From positions 26,540,469 through 26,604,468 of the forward strand of contig CM043942.1 in assembly GCA_014529385.2 (NCBI GenBank): DNA of 64,000 nucleotides, read 5' to 3'. Below the pieces are notes generated by a model, which was given only the letters and a program-made list of their open reading frames with translations, made no database searches and was not told the origin of the DNA. Of the stretch, positions 10,331-20,380 are shown piece after piece (the stretch's first letter is position 1; the number at the start of each line of letters is the position of its first letter). The translations under genes were made by a program, and so were the position numbers. This DNA is from Adiantum capillus-veneris (Eukaryota > Streptophyta > Polypodiopsida > Polypodiales > Pteridaceae).

Positions 10331-13060
10331 TGGTGTTTACTCATATCCTCTAGAAATGTCATGCTTGATAAGTAAGTAACTAGATAGTTACTCCACTTAG
10401 GAACGAGTGAGATTTTAAATAATGTCACATGAAGTATGGGTGTTTATTTCTGGTATTGAGGACAAACTCTTACAAATGAGTGAACATCACATCTCATGGT
10501 TGGCCAAAATACTCCAAGTCTCTAGATCCGTTGCATAGTTTGGTCTTCTGCAAAGTGAATTCCTACTACGGTAATGTGTGCTTGACTTAGGTATTGGGTT
10601 TTCTCCTCAGGATTAATACACAAAAGCAACATTTCATCTCGATTTCTTTTGTATAGCCTTCCAGCTAGTAATTGATACATAGCAGATTTCCCAATTAATC
10701 CTGGTGTAATTGAAAGTGGTATTTGAGAGCCCACTTGAGCTATGGTCATCAATGAAACCGGATTTTTTGATCAACGATGTATCATTTTCACAGAGAAAAA
10801 ATATGTATTTGGTAGATCATCATCTACCCCTTTTGGTGGTTCTCCTAGAATAATCCTTGATAAATGATATGCTCTTTGATGTGTGGTGCCTTTTTCAACT
10901 ACAGTGAAATCAAATTCCAAAAGAATGATGAATCATCTCACTATTCTCCCTGTGTTGAATAGATTGTTGACCAAGTACAATAAAGCTTGGTGGTCCACAA
11001 AGAACACAAATTTTTTGGCTAATAGGTAATATATGTAATCCTTCTCTTTTGGTGGTTGTATAATTCTTCTCTGCCACATTCAGCTATCTACTAGCTAGGA
11101 AAATCAAATTTTCCGTCTCTTGGTTGAGCTAATATACACCCAATGGAAAAATTGGAAGCATCAACATGTATATGAAATATCTTATTCCAATCTGGTGCTT
11201 TCAATATTGAGGCTGAAGTGAGAGCTTGTTTAAGCTTCTTGAAATATTCTTCACACTCATCAGTCCATACAAAGAGTGTAATCATACCATACATGGGTTT
11301 TGCGATTATAGAATACATGTAAATGAATCATCTCTAATATCCACAATGTCCCATGAAAGCTTGAATCCCTTTGATAGTTGTTGGTCTAGGCAATTTAACA
11401 ATAACATGAATTTTATCAATATCGGTCGCTGTGCTATTTTTAGGCACTACATGTCCAAGAATTTTTCCTTGTCTACCCATAAAGGTGCACTTTTTAGGAT
11501 TTAAGCAAATCCTATAAAGTCTACATTTTTTGAATACTTTTTGAGATGTTCAAAATGATCATCCCAGATTGATGAATGTACGCATAAATCATCCATATAT
11601 ACCTCCAAGAAATTCTTAAGATATTCTTTGAAAGCATGACTCATCAATCTTTGAAAGGTGGAAGGAACAATAATTAGCCCAAAAGGAATAACACTATAAG
11701 CTGTACGGTTCTTTTCCTGCAACTCGTTCTAAAACATGCTCAGTTATTGGAAGAGGGTAGCTATCTCTAATGGTGGCTACATTCACTTTTTTGAGATTGA
11801 CACACAGTCTTAATTTTCCAGTTTTCTTAGGTACCACCACAATAGGAGACACCCAATTTGTGTGTTCAATTTCATAAATGAATTTGGCTTCCTTGAGATT
11901 CTCTATTTCTTCCTTGATCTTTTTGGCAAATGTTTCATTATTAGTATATGGACGTTATCTACTTGGCTTCGCATCATCTCTCATGAGTATGGTATGTTGA
12001 CAAATTTTTGGATCAACACCCTTGAGATCTTTATAAGACCAAGCAAAGATATCTCATTATTATTTTAGTAAGCTTAGAAAAATCTCTTCTTCTTCTTTCG
12101 TCAAGTCATTTGCAATGTAGGCATGTCTAGGCTCTTCTCTGATTTGGCTAGATCTATTTTCTTTGCATTTTTAGGTCCTTCATATGACTCACCCTGTTTT
12201 CTTAATTCCTTTACAGGTTTTTTTACTATGATCTTTCGATTTTGGAGAGTATGTTTTTTGTAATGGGATGGAACACTCATTACATCTTTACTCCCTTCTT
12301 CGATTGTTTCCATATTAGTGGTATACATCTCCTTTTAGAGTTTTCTTCAACTCTTGATATTTTTTCTTTTGTTCAACCCATGTCATGGATGATTCATCAT
12401 CCTGGTGTTTAGGTTTTGGTTCAGTTTCCTTTCTCTTTTTTCTTGATGTTTTTGATGTCCCTTGTTTGTTTTCTGAAGGATATCTACCCATGATCTTGTC
12501 TTTGACACAATCATGTACATCTATCTGCATCAAAAACTATGTCCTGCTAGAAATTGATGACATAGGTCTAGATTTCAAGTCTTTTGTGTCTCTTTTTCTT
12601 CTATACCAATTTTTTCTTCTTGTTTTCTAATTCGAAAAATCAAAAAAAAAATCCTCTCTCCTTTTAGGAGTACTTGGGCTCTAACATGTTCTTTTTCTGA
12701 CCTTGAATCATCAAATGTACCTGAATGTTCTTCAAACTCATGAGTAGCATCATAATAGAGGTCTACAAAGACTTGTTGAGCTTTCAGTAAGTCCTTGGGT
12801 TCCTGAACTTCATCTTCAATGTGAAGGGTTGAGTATTTGTATGGGAATTATGTCATGAACATCCTCATTGCAAAATTGAGTAGGCATAGACGTATTCACA
12901 CACACACATCCATTGTTGCTAGAATATGAGTCCATTCAAATGTCTCAAACAAATGCTCCGGAAAGGGTTCAGGTATATATGCTTCATCTGTGAAATCCCT
13001 TTCTAAGATACATTCTTTTCATTTTAAACTCCCATTTTTTGAGGCTCCACACATCCAAAG
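10330..13060 (-). pseudogene. pol: Gypsy-2: pol fragment (linker, RT, RNase H, first integrase zinc module)
   Basis: On the minus strand this follows Gypsy-1 in order. A linker with IPEPFPE and ILATMDVC (about 12,990-12,900) is followed by YQELKKTLKG and SVPSHYKKHTLQNRKIIV (12,328-12,200). RT comes next with VIPFGLIIVPSTFQRLMSHAF and the catalytic YMDDLCVHS (about 11,600). RNase H shows IFHIHVDASNFSIGCILAQ (about 11,160), and the remnant LCINPEEKTQYLSQAH begins an H2C2 module (about 10,610). It ends inside the integrase N-terminal region, where the unidentified ORF begins. Stops and frame changes are frequent. No LTR belonging to it was seen. Confidence 0.82.
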
Positions 13061-13379
13061 ACCAAGGAAGGTCTAACTCGAAGATGATGTCCTCTAGAGC
13101 ATGTCCACCAAGTTCGCCATGCAATTTGAGCTCTGTGTAGCCCTATAGCTCTGCTACAGATGCCCGCCACTATTCCACTCACCTTCCCAGTGAGTGGTCC
13201 AATGAGTAGGTGGCATGCTAAGACTGTTGTAAATGAGATTGCTGCAAAGTAGACCTTGAAAGAGCATCACTAGAAAATAAAACCATTGCAAAGATGACTG
13301 GGCAAACAGGAAACTACAAAAAACAATAACAAGACCGAACTCGAGGATGGAGCAGCTGCAAAAGAGAGAGGGTGGAAAA
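13060..13379. other. Unassigned junction sequence
   Basis: I see no gene, LTR or clear repeat here. It separates the truncated end of Gypsy-2 from the LINE fragment. Confidence 0.4.
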
Positions 13380-13728
13380 TTGGTGGTGGGGCCCTAAGGG
13401 TGCTATTGTGGGTGATCAAAGGAACAACACTAAAGCCTTTTTTCCATGGCAATGGGCAAAGTGGGACGTTATCGCTCCGCCGGTGTTACAAGGTGGCCTT
13501 GGATTCTCAGCCAAGTTGTGCATGTTGAGGCCTTGTGCGCCAAATTTGTGGTCTCAATTGCAAAACAAGACCATTCCTGGGCTATCATGCCCAAGGATAT
13601 GGTAGACATGGAAAAACTTGGCTCTAAATGTGGGCAGTGTAAAGGGATTGAGGTGCATGACAAACTATTAGCCCCAAGGTGGTCTAGCTTGAGACTGGGA
13701 GGCATCATGAGAGAGCTGGTGTTGGGTG
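13380..13728 (+). pseudogene. LINE (L1-type) ORF2 C-terminal fragment
   Basis: The translation contains WQWAKWDVIAPPVLQGGLG, then HVEALCAKFVVSIAKQDHSWA and MPKDMV. This is the region after the RT fingers-palm where plant LINEs read GGLGI followed by an ALLAKWxW-like stretch. The same segment occurs on the minus strand at about 56,230-56,500 (PQQGGLGILNPVTNDMALCA). A frame change lies near 13,500. It stops at about 13,728, where similarity to Penelope-like copy B begins. Confidence 0.6.
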
Positions 13729-16024
13729 GCCAAGCTAAATTTGTAATTGCTCAGATTGCCTTTAACATTTTTTGAGGATTAATGTTGGACATCTTGAAAG
13801 AACTGAAATCTGATGAACCAGGAATTTACCTAACTACCTATGCTAACTACAAGGTGTAAAGATCATTTCAATCTTACTCAAACCTTGTATTGATGAGGAT
13901 GATTCCCTTGCTCTAAAAAGACCCAATTCTTTTACTACCCCCGACTCTTTTACATCTTTTTTAACTCCTAGCTCTTCCTCCAGTTGAGGGAAGGCTCATA
14001 GCTACACTAGGGGAAGAGGAAGAAACTTCCCAATCATGAATTTTCTTGAATTGTAAACCTTGATGATTTGTAGGTTACTACAAGCCCTTGCGGACGAAGG
14101 TCTCTCAGCAAAGCTGCTCCTAACCATGACTATATCTACATACATTGTCTCTCCACAATGTACTTCTCGATTGGATACAGTCTAAAGCTCTTTTTTGTGA
14201 GTGCTTTGACTTACTTTATGCCAATCACAAATTACTCGATAATGTTCTCATTAGTTGGATATACCAACAACCCGTCAAAAACTTGGTTTATAATAATGAT
14301 TTTCTTCGACATGAATCTATTCCCGATTGCACTTGCTATCAATTTACCACATTCTACAAGAACTTTGATTCATATGGTATGCATGTTTGTATTTGTGATC
14401 TTAGCATTATTGAGAATAAAAAATACAAAGAATCTTGGCCAATGGGCTCAATCACATACCTAGCTCTCCCAAAAACCCTTATCTCGCTCTATTAGCCTTA
14501 CTAAGCTGCTTAACTTACCTCGTCAGTTCTCTCCGACTGGAGAAGACAGTTCTACTGGACATAACAAAATTGGTGGAAAAATTGGTGGAAAAATTGGTTA
14601 TCCACTAATAACTCCTGGCTAACATCACGACTTGCTCTTGATTTTCAAAAGATCTCTAACAAATGGTTCGTAGTCGGGCTTGATGAAAGCTCTAATTGTC
14701 CCACTCTTATCTACAAAAACCTAGCATGGATGGCTGCCAATGATCATGTCTCTGGGAAAGAGTTCATTAGAATTAACTCCTTATTACAAACTGTTACCAG
14801 TTGTATCTCTAGACACTTAGGGAATCTAGGGTATTGCATACATAACACTAAATTACATGTGTTATTTCCCACCTATATGTTACATAAGCATAAGTTCAGA
14901 TGGATATATGATGCTTCCAACGGTATCTTTACTGATATCACTAAGGATACCACACTTTGCCTTGAACTAGTTCTAGCTGAGTTAGAACTTATTTGTGCCA
15001 CAAAATAGAAAATTTGCCATGACTTCTTACAAATTCAGTACAACCCCTTTTGGTTAACAAAAACTCCACTGAGGTCTCTCTTAACCTCCCAAAACAAATT
15101 TTCCACATTTTTTCTGCAGATATCACACTGCTACGAAAACATCCCCCTTGACGGGGTTCTTGGCCTAAAGAATGTTCTAGCCAATGTGATAAAAATGGCT
15201 TCTCCAATACTAGAAATAAGGGCCTTTTTTACATTTCACTCTCCAAGAAACCCAGGTGGATTACCCTATACACCCCTTACACTTCAACGAAGAGAAGCTT
15301 TGTCTTTACATCTCATGGTTGCTTAATAACTGTACTATCATTTCTGGGGGTCTATGTTTTAACCAATGCCTAGGCATCCCCGTGAGGTTCTCATGTTCTC
15401 CACTTGTGTGTAATATCTACCTTGCTTTCTTTGAATACAAATGGTTTCTCAAAGCCATGGAAATTTTCAAAGATAATCTTTCACAGTTCGGACATACCTA
15501 CAGGTATATGGATGACTTATTAAGCATCAACCATAAAGCCTTCCTTAGAGAAATTTGTCTGATTTATCCTCACTACCTAAGGATTGAACCTATATCTTTA
15601 CATGGGTTCATAACACCCAATGGGGCTTTTTTCACGTCGGTACAATTCCTTAACCTTTTTATCTCTCTTCATATTCCTTTTGTCGGAGGTTATGTCCTAA
15701 GGTTTGTATGGAAAAGGGATCTCCTGAAACTGCCACCTATGGAATTCATTAAAAGAATAGTAATAGGCCTCACAAGGCGGCTATTAGCTCTTGTATCAGC
15801 TTGTTGTATGTGACCATCTACTCCTCTTTCGACTATCTCCTTGCCTGGGAAGATATTAAACTATTAATAAGGAAATATTATCATGATGGTTTTAACAAAA
15901 ACGAGATTCTAAACTCAATCTTACAATCCCTTACTCGGCATGACTGGCCTGGGTTACACTTTAACCGAGAAAATCTCATTTCTCTAATAAAGAAAAAGAC
16001 CCATTCACAATGGGCCTACTATTG
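13728..16024 (+). pseudogene. Reverse transcriptase of Penelope-like copy A
   Basis: In order the reading shows LMLDILKEL and YLTTYANYK (about 13,785-13,850, shared with copy B), then ECFDLLYANHKLLDNVLIS (about 14,195). RT motif 2 follows as PTYMLHKHKFRWIYDASN (about 14,870). RT motifs 3/4 appear as CLGIPVRFSCSPLVCNIYLA followed by FFEYKWF (about 15,370-15,450). The catalytic YRYMDDLLSIN is at about 15,500-15,535, then IYPHYLRIE and FLNLFISL, where FLDL is usual. The thumb-like end contains LTRHDWPGLHFNRENLISLI, with TGA at 16,022. The frame changes at about 14,500, 15,000-15,260 and 15,790. No GIY-YIG endonuclease was found. Function is lost, but the palm motifs are readable. Confidence 0.6.
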
Positions 16025-18290
16025 ACTCATTGTGTTTGGTGCCTGGACAGGGTGGGTACACACACACACACACTGTGTTACTTAATAAATTCCTAACTTA
16101 TTTGTTCCTTCTTTTTTTTTTTAACTTCAAAGTGTTTGATTCTCCACTATGGGACTCAGCCCTTCATAACTACTAAAGGCTTGGTAAGGGGTTGGTATTT
16201 TTTTATTAAATGGCACACACATACTCCTATTGTACCACCTAACTTGGGGGTATTCCTGAGCTTACTTGGCTCCTGGGACTTTAGTAAAACCCACCGCCTA
16301 TGCGCACTACCATGGGTTTTAGCCCTTCTTAGTACTTAAGTGAATAAACCTCGAGTGAAACCCAATCGTGAATACTCCTGCTGGCCTCTTCATTGCACCT
16401 CGCAGGCGGCCTCACCTTCTCTGGTGGAGATCTCCTAGTGCTCGGGTAATTGCACGACATGGAGTTATGGCGACCTCCCTCTCTCTCTATTTAAAAGGTG
16501 AGGGTGCATCTCTGGCCCTCACTTAGCTTTGGTTGTACTCTATTTGTTGGCATAAAGTTAGTGATTGCATATCTGAATCTCCACTGCATCGAAGCATGGA
16601 GCTCTCAACTCAAGTAACACAGGTCGGCCACTATTATTTTATGGTTTGTTTTACCTGTTGTATGGCTATATGTTTATACTACGAGGGTTTGTTACTCTAA
16701 CAGGATGATGATTTTTTTCACAGCTTTAGTAGGAAGCTATGGGTTGTTTCTTCCTGCAAAGTTTTAATCCCAAACATGGGGGTGCTCTGCGTCGCATGAT
16801 TACTGATGGTTCACAAACTACTGTCAATGCTAATAACTGGGTTTTTTTTAAAGATTCCACCTAATGGGTCAGGAAGCATACTGTCATTGTTTCAAGACAT
16901 GGATTTATATTAAGGGCTATACTTTACGTTCTGTCTATTGGCTCATTAGCGGTTACTTGGCCCGTTTACTTGGTTTTTTGTTGTTAACTGTTGACTAAAG
17001 CTTAGGAAGGATTGTTTGAAATAAAAGAGATGGTTTACCATTTACATCACTATGGTATTGGTTGTCGCCATGATTACTTCTATGATGGTTCCTTAAGGTC
17101 TGGTTGTTACACTGCCTTGTCGACTACTGCATCGGGGCTATGATCTTGTAAATTATGTTGTAAAATGGGCCTAAACTTTCCACTTATGGGTGTTTGATGG
17201 TAACACCAGTTCTCTTGGTTATTAGTTAAATGGATGAAACCAGCATGTGGAAATTTCTACAAATAATCTCCTGTTTTTATTCTCATATAAGATTGCATAT
17301 TGTGTAGCATTAATTTTTTTTTTAGATTCTGCAAGGGCTTCCTGCTACCCACGTTGGCCGAAAGGATGATTAAGGTTGGTTAACTTACAAACTATGGTAA
17401 GTGTTGGTAACATGATGGGCCTAAAAACTTTGCCCAAAGACAAACATTAGACTAGCCTATGGCTGGATTGTGACTACTAAAGGAGATTTTTTATTTAAAA
17501 CCTACTACACTAACTAGTGCTTTCACTAAAAGACGAACTGTGACTAAATATGGGGGAATTTTGACACTTGGGTTAGAAAGGGTAATGGCCTTCTAATCAA
17601 AATGATGTAAAATTCTTCTATAAATGGAAAATTTTGGGCTCTTTTTTTAAAACATTTGTTATGCACTAATCTTGTACAAAGTTGAATAAAAGTTTGTAAC
17701 ATCGACATGGATAACAACTGGTATAGTCCATTGATACCTATAAAACACATCCAAGGCTAACATGTATGTTGTCTTGTTTGGATGGATGTAGGTAAGGACT
17801 CTATCTTGTCTTGAAAGGTTTTCTTTGGCTTTGGTTAGCTGTCCTACACTGGATTACACATTCACTTACTACTTGGGAAGTTCTTCTGTCACCTTGTATA
17901 CTGGAATGAGGCTTCATTCTTACAAACATTGTACAAAATTGATTCCAAGACTAAATTCTTTTCATTTCTTCTAAAGCCGGATGCCTTTTGAATGTAAGAA
18001 GTTCAATTATGTCATATTAATTATGGTAAAACAGATACACACACATCCTATACATAAAGTTTTTTCTTTTTGGAAAAATCGAGATGCTGGCTTTGGAAAC
18101 TTAGCTTGAAATTTAACTCTAGGATTGACCCATAGTCTATAATCCCTTTGTTGGTTGACTGGTGTTAGGTGTTCCTTCTTAGACTGTTTTTTTGGTCTCT
18201 TGCTCACGGCTAATATAGTCTTTGACTTTGCCGATTTTAGGTTTTTAGGCCCAACTTACTGTAACTGATCTTATTCATATTGTTATATTT
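16025..18290 (+). other. Non-coding tail of Penelope-like copy A
   Basis: About 2.2 kb without a credible ORF. The part from about 16,870 on matches copy B tail (about 45,140 down to 43,740, minus) almost end to end, and a section matches fragment C (31,420-32,020). It contains a hairpin with arms TTAGAA/TTCTAA at 17,573-17,596. Immediately downstream lies a new copy of the 5' ORF after a TTTCCTTTTAG, which looks like a splice acceptor. The tail may therefore include the promoter and an intron of the next unit. Confidence 0.55.
17573..17596 (+). repeat. Tail hairpin, copy A
   Basis: TTAGAA, a bulged A, GG, a GTAATGG loop, then CCTTCTAA. It is the counterpart of 44,429-44,456 and of three hairpins in fragment C. 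Confidence 0.55.
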
Positions 18291-18316
18291 CCTTTTAGGA
18301 CCACAAAACTTTTAGA

Positions 18317-18484
18317 ATGACAGCTCGCATGAGTGTAAAACACAGCCCTGAGAATCATACAATGATTCTCCAACATATTAAGTTGTACCTTAAAGACCAT
18401 AAACCAAAAAATGTGTTGGCAATTAGAACCAGACCCTTCCTTGCTAGAAAGGCCAAGGATTGTATTACCCACTACTCTATATAA
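18317..18484 (+). CDS. 5' small ORF of a second Penelope-like unit (55 aa)
   Basis: ATG at 18,317 opens MTARMSVKHSPENHTMI and the frame continues through LYLKDHKPKN and TRPFLARKAKDCITHYS to TAA at 18,482. The same protein is encoded on the minus strand at 43,690-43,527 with conservative changes, which argues for past coding selection. A more diverged version starts the copy B1 protein near 47,470. The function is unknown; the peptide is basic. A TTTCCTTTTAG acceptor-like site precedes it at about 18,289-18,299. Downstream sequence (TTGCTCTCTCACAAGG) continues as in copy B2 until 18,570, where the Gypsy-1 LTR interrupts. Confidence 0.5.
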   Translation: MTARMSVKHSPENHTMILQHIKLYLKDHKPKNVLAIRTRPFLARKAKDCITHYSI

Positions 18485-18570
18485 ATATTTTCCCACTTAC
18501 CTTTTTTGGTATACTGCAGACTCTTGCTCTCTCACAAGGATTGGAATTGACCTCTGAGCCCCTCTCTATA

Positions 18571-18965
18571 TGTTAACCCTCACGCACATTCCTATCACCT
18601 ACGACGGACACTGTATTATTTATTTGGTAGAGTCAGGTACCGGGCTTGTCGGTCCAATAGAAAAAGGGTAAGAGTGATCACCGATGAGAGACGCACTCTA
18701 ACTGGCCATTCAAGGGATTAGTTGGCTAAGCATGGGTGCCCAAGTGTGAATGGGGCGGGCTCATATAAAAGTCAACTAAACCTTAAATTCACTTATTCTC
18801 TCATTTCTGCAATTGAAGAGTGCTCTTGCTCCATCTCCATCTTCTTCTTCTACATCTCCTTGTGTGTGTGTATGCATGAGAGAGAGAGAGAGAGAGAGGG
18901 TGTGTGTGTGATCGAGCATTGCGACAACGGCACGGTGGATGCATATACTTGTTGTTAGGTTCCTC
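18571..18965 (+). repeat. Presumed Gypsy-1 5' LTR
   Basis: It starts TGTTAACCCTCACGC where the Penelope-like unit is interrupted. A TATA box (ATATAAAA, 18,763-18,770) is followed by a likely transcript start and a GA/GT-rich stretch (18,878-18,910). The 3' boundary is not fixed because no second LTR was found, and the LTR could be longer. Confidence 0.4.
18763..18770 (+). promoter_or_regulatory. TATA box in presumed Gypsy-1 LTR
   Basis: ATATAAAA lies after a GC-rich GGGGCGGGC stretch, a normal layout for a plant LTR promoter. Confidence 0.45.
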
Positions 18966-19097
18966 ACAAGGTTGTAAAAGACGCAAAAGAGTATTTGAAA
19001 GCTGAAGTGAAGTTCAAAAGTTGCTGTGAGTGTTTCTGAGAGAGCTGCAGAGCATTAGGAATATTTCTGTCAGGAAAAAATTACATTTTAAGCCAGG

Positions 19098-19121
19098 AGA
19101 CATCCTACGCGTAAGATGTCT
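19098..19121. repeat. Gypsy-1 leader palindrome a
   Basis: Arms AGACATCCTACG and CGTAAGATGTCT differ from perfect symmetry by one base. It corresponds in position to 657-680. Confidence 0.7.
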
Positions 19122-19542
19122 ACAGGGTGATCTAGTGGAAATTATGAAATTTTGAGTTGACCGGTGTGTTCAGAAGGTAGGTTTTACCCTATTTTCACCT
19201 GGAAAGTGTAAATTCGACCATATCTTGACAGGATAAGGCCGGATAGACAGAAATTACTAGACATCCTATCCAAATTGTGCCAAGGCATTATTTTAAGACC
19301 AAAACCATAGGGTGGCTGCATGAGCATGATCTGCATGATTTATTTAGTGCTTGAGAAGGGTTTCATCTCAATTGGGTGAGAAAATTGGGTTTTAAACAGA
19401 TTTTAGCATTTTTTACTAAAAAGGGCTAGAACAACTAAAATTGGGGTCTTTTGAAATCCAAACTAAAATCTAAGCATAGCACTGGGTTGCTAACATCAAG
19501 GGGAAGCTGTGGCTCAAGTCTGGGGTCAAAAAGGCCATATAT

Positions 19543-19562
19543 ACATCCTATGTGTAGGATGT
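19543..19562. repeat. Gypsy-1 leader palindrome b
   Basis: ACATCCTA, a TGTG centre, then TAGGATGT: an 8-bp perfect stem. Confidence 0.65.
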
Positions 19563-19665
19563 GTCCTGTGTGATTTGGCACTCCAAACCCAACTTTGAGC
19601 ATACCAAAGTGATCAGGACCTTAAGGGAAGTCTATGCTTTGCATCTGAAGCAATTTTGATCAGTT

Positions 19666-19689
19666 AGACATGCTACGCGTAGAATGTCT
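19666..19689. repeat. Gypsy-1 leader palindrome c
   Basis: Arms AGACATGCTACG and CGTAGAATGTCT, with one mismatch. Confidence 0.65.
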
Positions 19690-19939
19690 AATGCATGAAA
19701 TTAAAGCCAGAAACTGACTGTAGGCATAGCAAGGTGTTGTCTAGCCTGAGGCAAGCCTCCTAGTCAATTTTGGTCCAAATTGAAGTTGATTTGACTAGTC
19801 AGACCAGCATCAGGCTTCTGGAATAGATTTTTTATCCATTGACCAGCTTGTAGGTGTCCAAATCAAAAAGTAAAAACAGCTATGGACTCAGCACATCAAG
19901 GGGAATCTACAGTGCAAAAACCAGGCAAAACAGAGCAGG

Positions 19940-19963
19940 AGACATCCTACGTGGAGGATGTCT
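19940..19963. repeat. Gypsy-1 leader palindrome d
   Basis: Arms AGACATCCTAC and GAGGATGTCT around a decayed GTG centre. Confidence 0.6.
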
Positions 19964-20380
19964 ACAAGGGCTTAGAAGAGAAAATTTGATTGAGGACATA
20001 GGGTGATGTTCCAATTGACTTGAGGGTTCCAGAACTTCTTTTAGAAGTGAATTTGGACCCTTTTTGACCTTTTGATGGAGCAAAGGCTGAATTAAGACTT
20101 TCCATGTAAATTGACCAACATATGAGGGAAGTACAGTTCCAGATTAGCAGACCCAATCCAGAGCATCGTAAGTGTATAAAATATAGTAGTGGTTGAGGTT
20201 AACCCTCCAATTATACCAATCATTACTAAGACCACCTCTAGCGGTTAAATGCTTTGATTCGATTGCCAAAATTAAATGAATGTATACAGGTATATTCATT
20301 GGAAAGCAAGAAGTTGTGCGGAAACTGATCCTTTACCACGTGAGTGGTTGGATTTGTGATAAATTGCATTGCTAAGTTTC

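Larger units (their letters stand above)
13728..18570 (+). mobile_element. Penelope-like RT element, copy A (5' truncated)
   Basis: From 13,728 the sequence follows the minus-strand copy B (about 46,430 downward): unknown N-terminal region, RT domain, a non-coding tail of about 2.2 kb, then the start of a second unit. It lacks the N-terminal part that copy B1 keeps. There are no LTRs in the usual sense, and no integrase, RNase H or protease is seen. The RT has the YMDD catalytic box but not the copia or gypsy pol order. Tail-to-head joining of units is typical of Penelope-like elements, so I favour that class. Another LTR-less RT family is possible. It is cut at 18,570 by the presumed start of the Gypsy-1 LTR. 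Confidence 0.5.
18966..20380 (+). other. Gypsy-1 leader with four palindromes
   Basis: This is 1.4 kb without a coding frame before the gag ATG. It carries four 20-24-bp palindromes (19,098; 19,543; 19,666; 19,940). Its first part corresponds to minus-strand sequence at 1-680. No standard primer-binding site was recognised. Confidence 0.5.

Noticed and set aside
18007-18207. Minus-strand 66-codon frame in the Penelope-like tail
   Set aside because: Not conserved as protein in copy B or fragment C; the region is a non-coding tail.
16025-18290. Hammerhead ribozyme in the Penelope-like tail, as reported for such elements
   Set aside because: I looked for CTGATGA with a GAAA partner in the tails and did not find a convincing core by eye. 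A covariance-model search would settle it.
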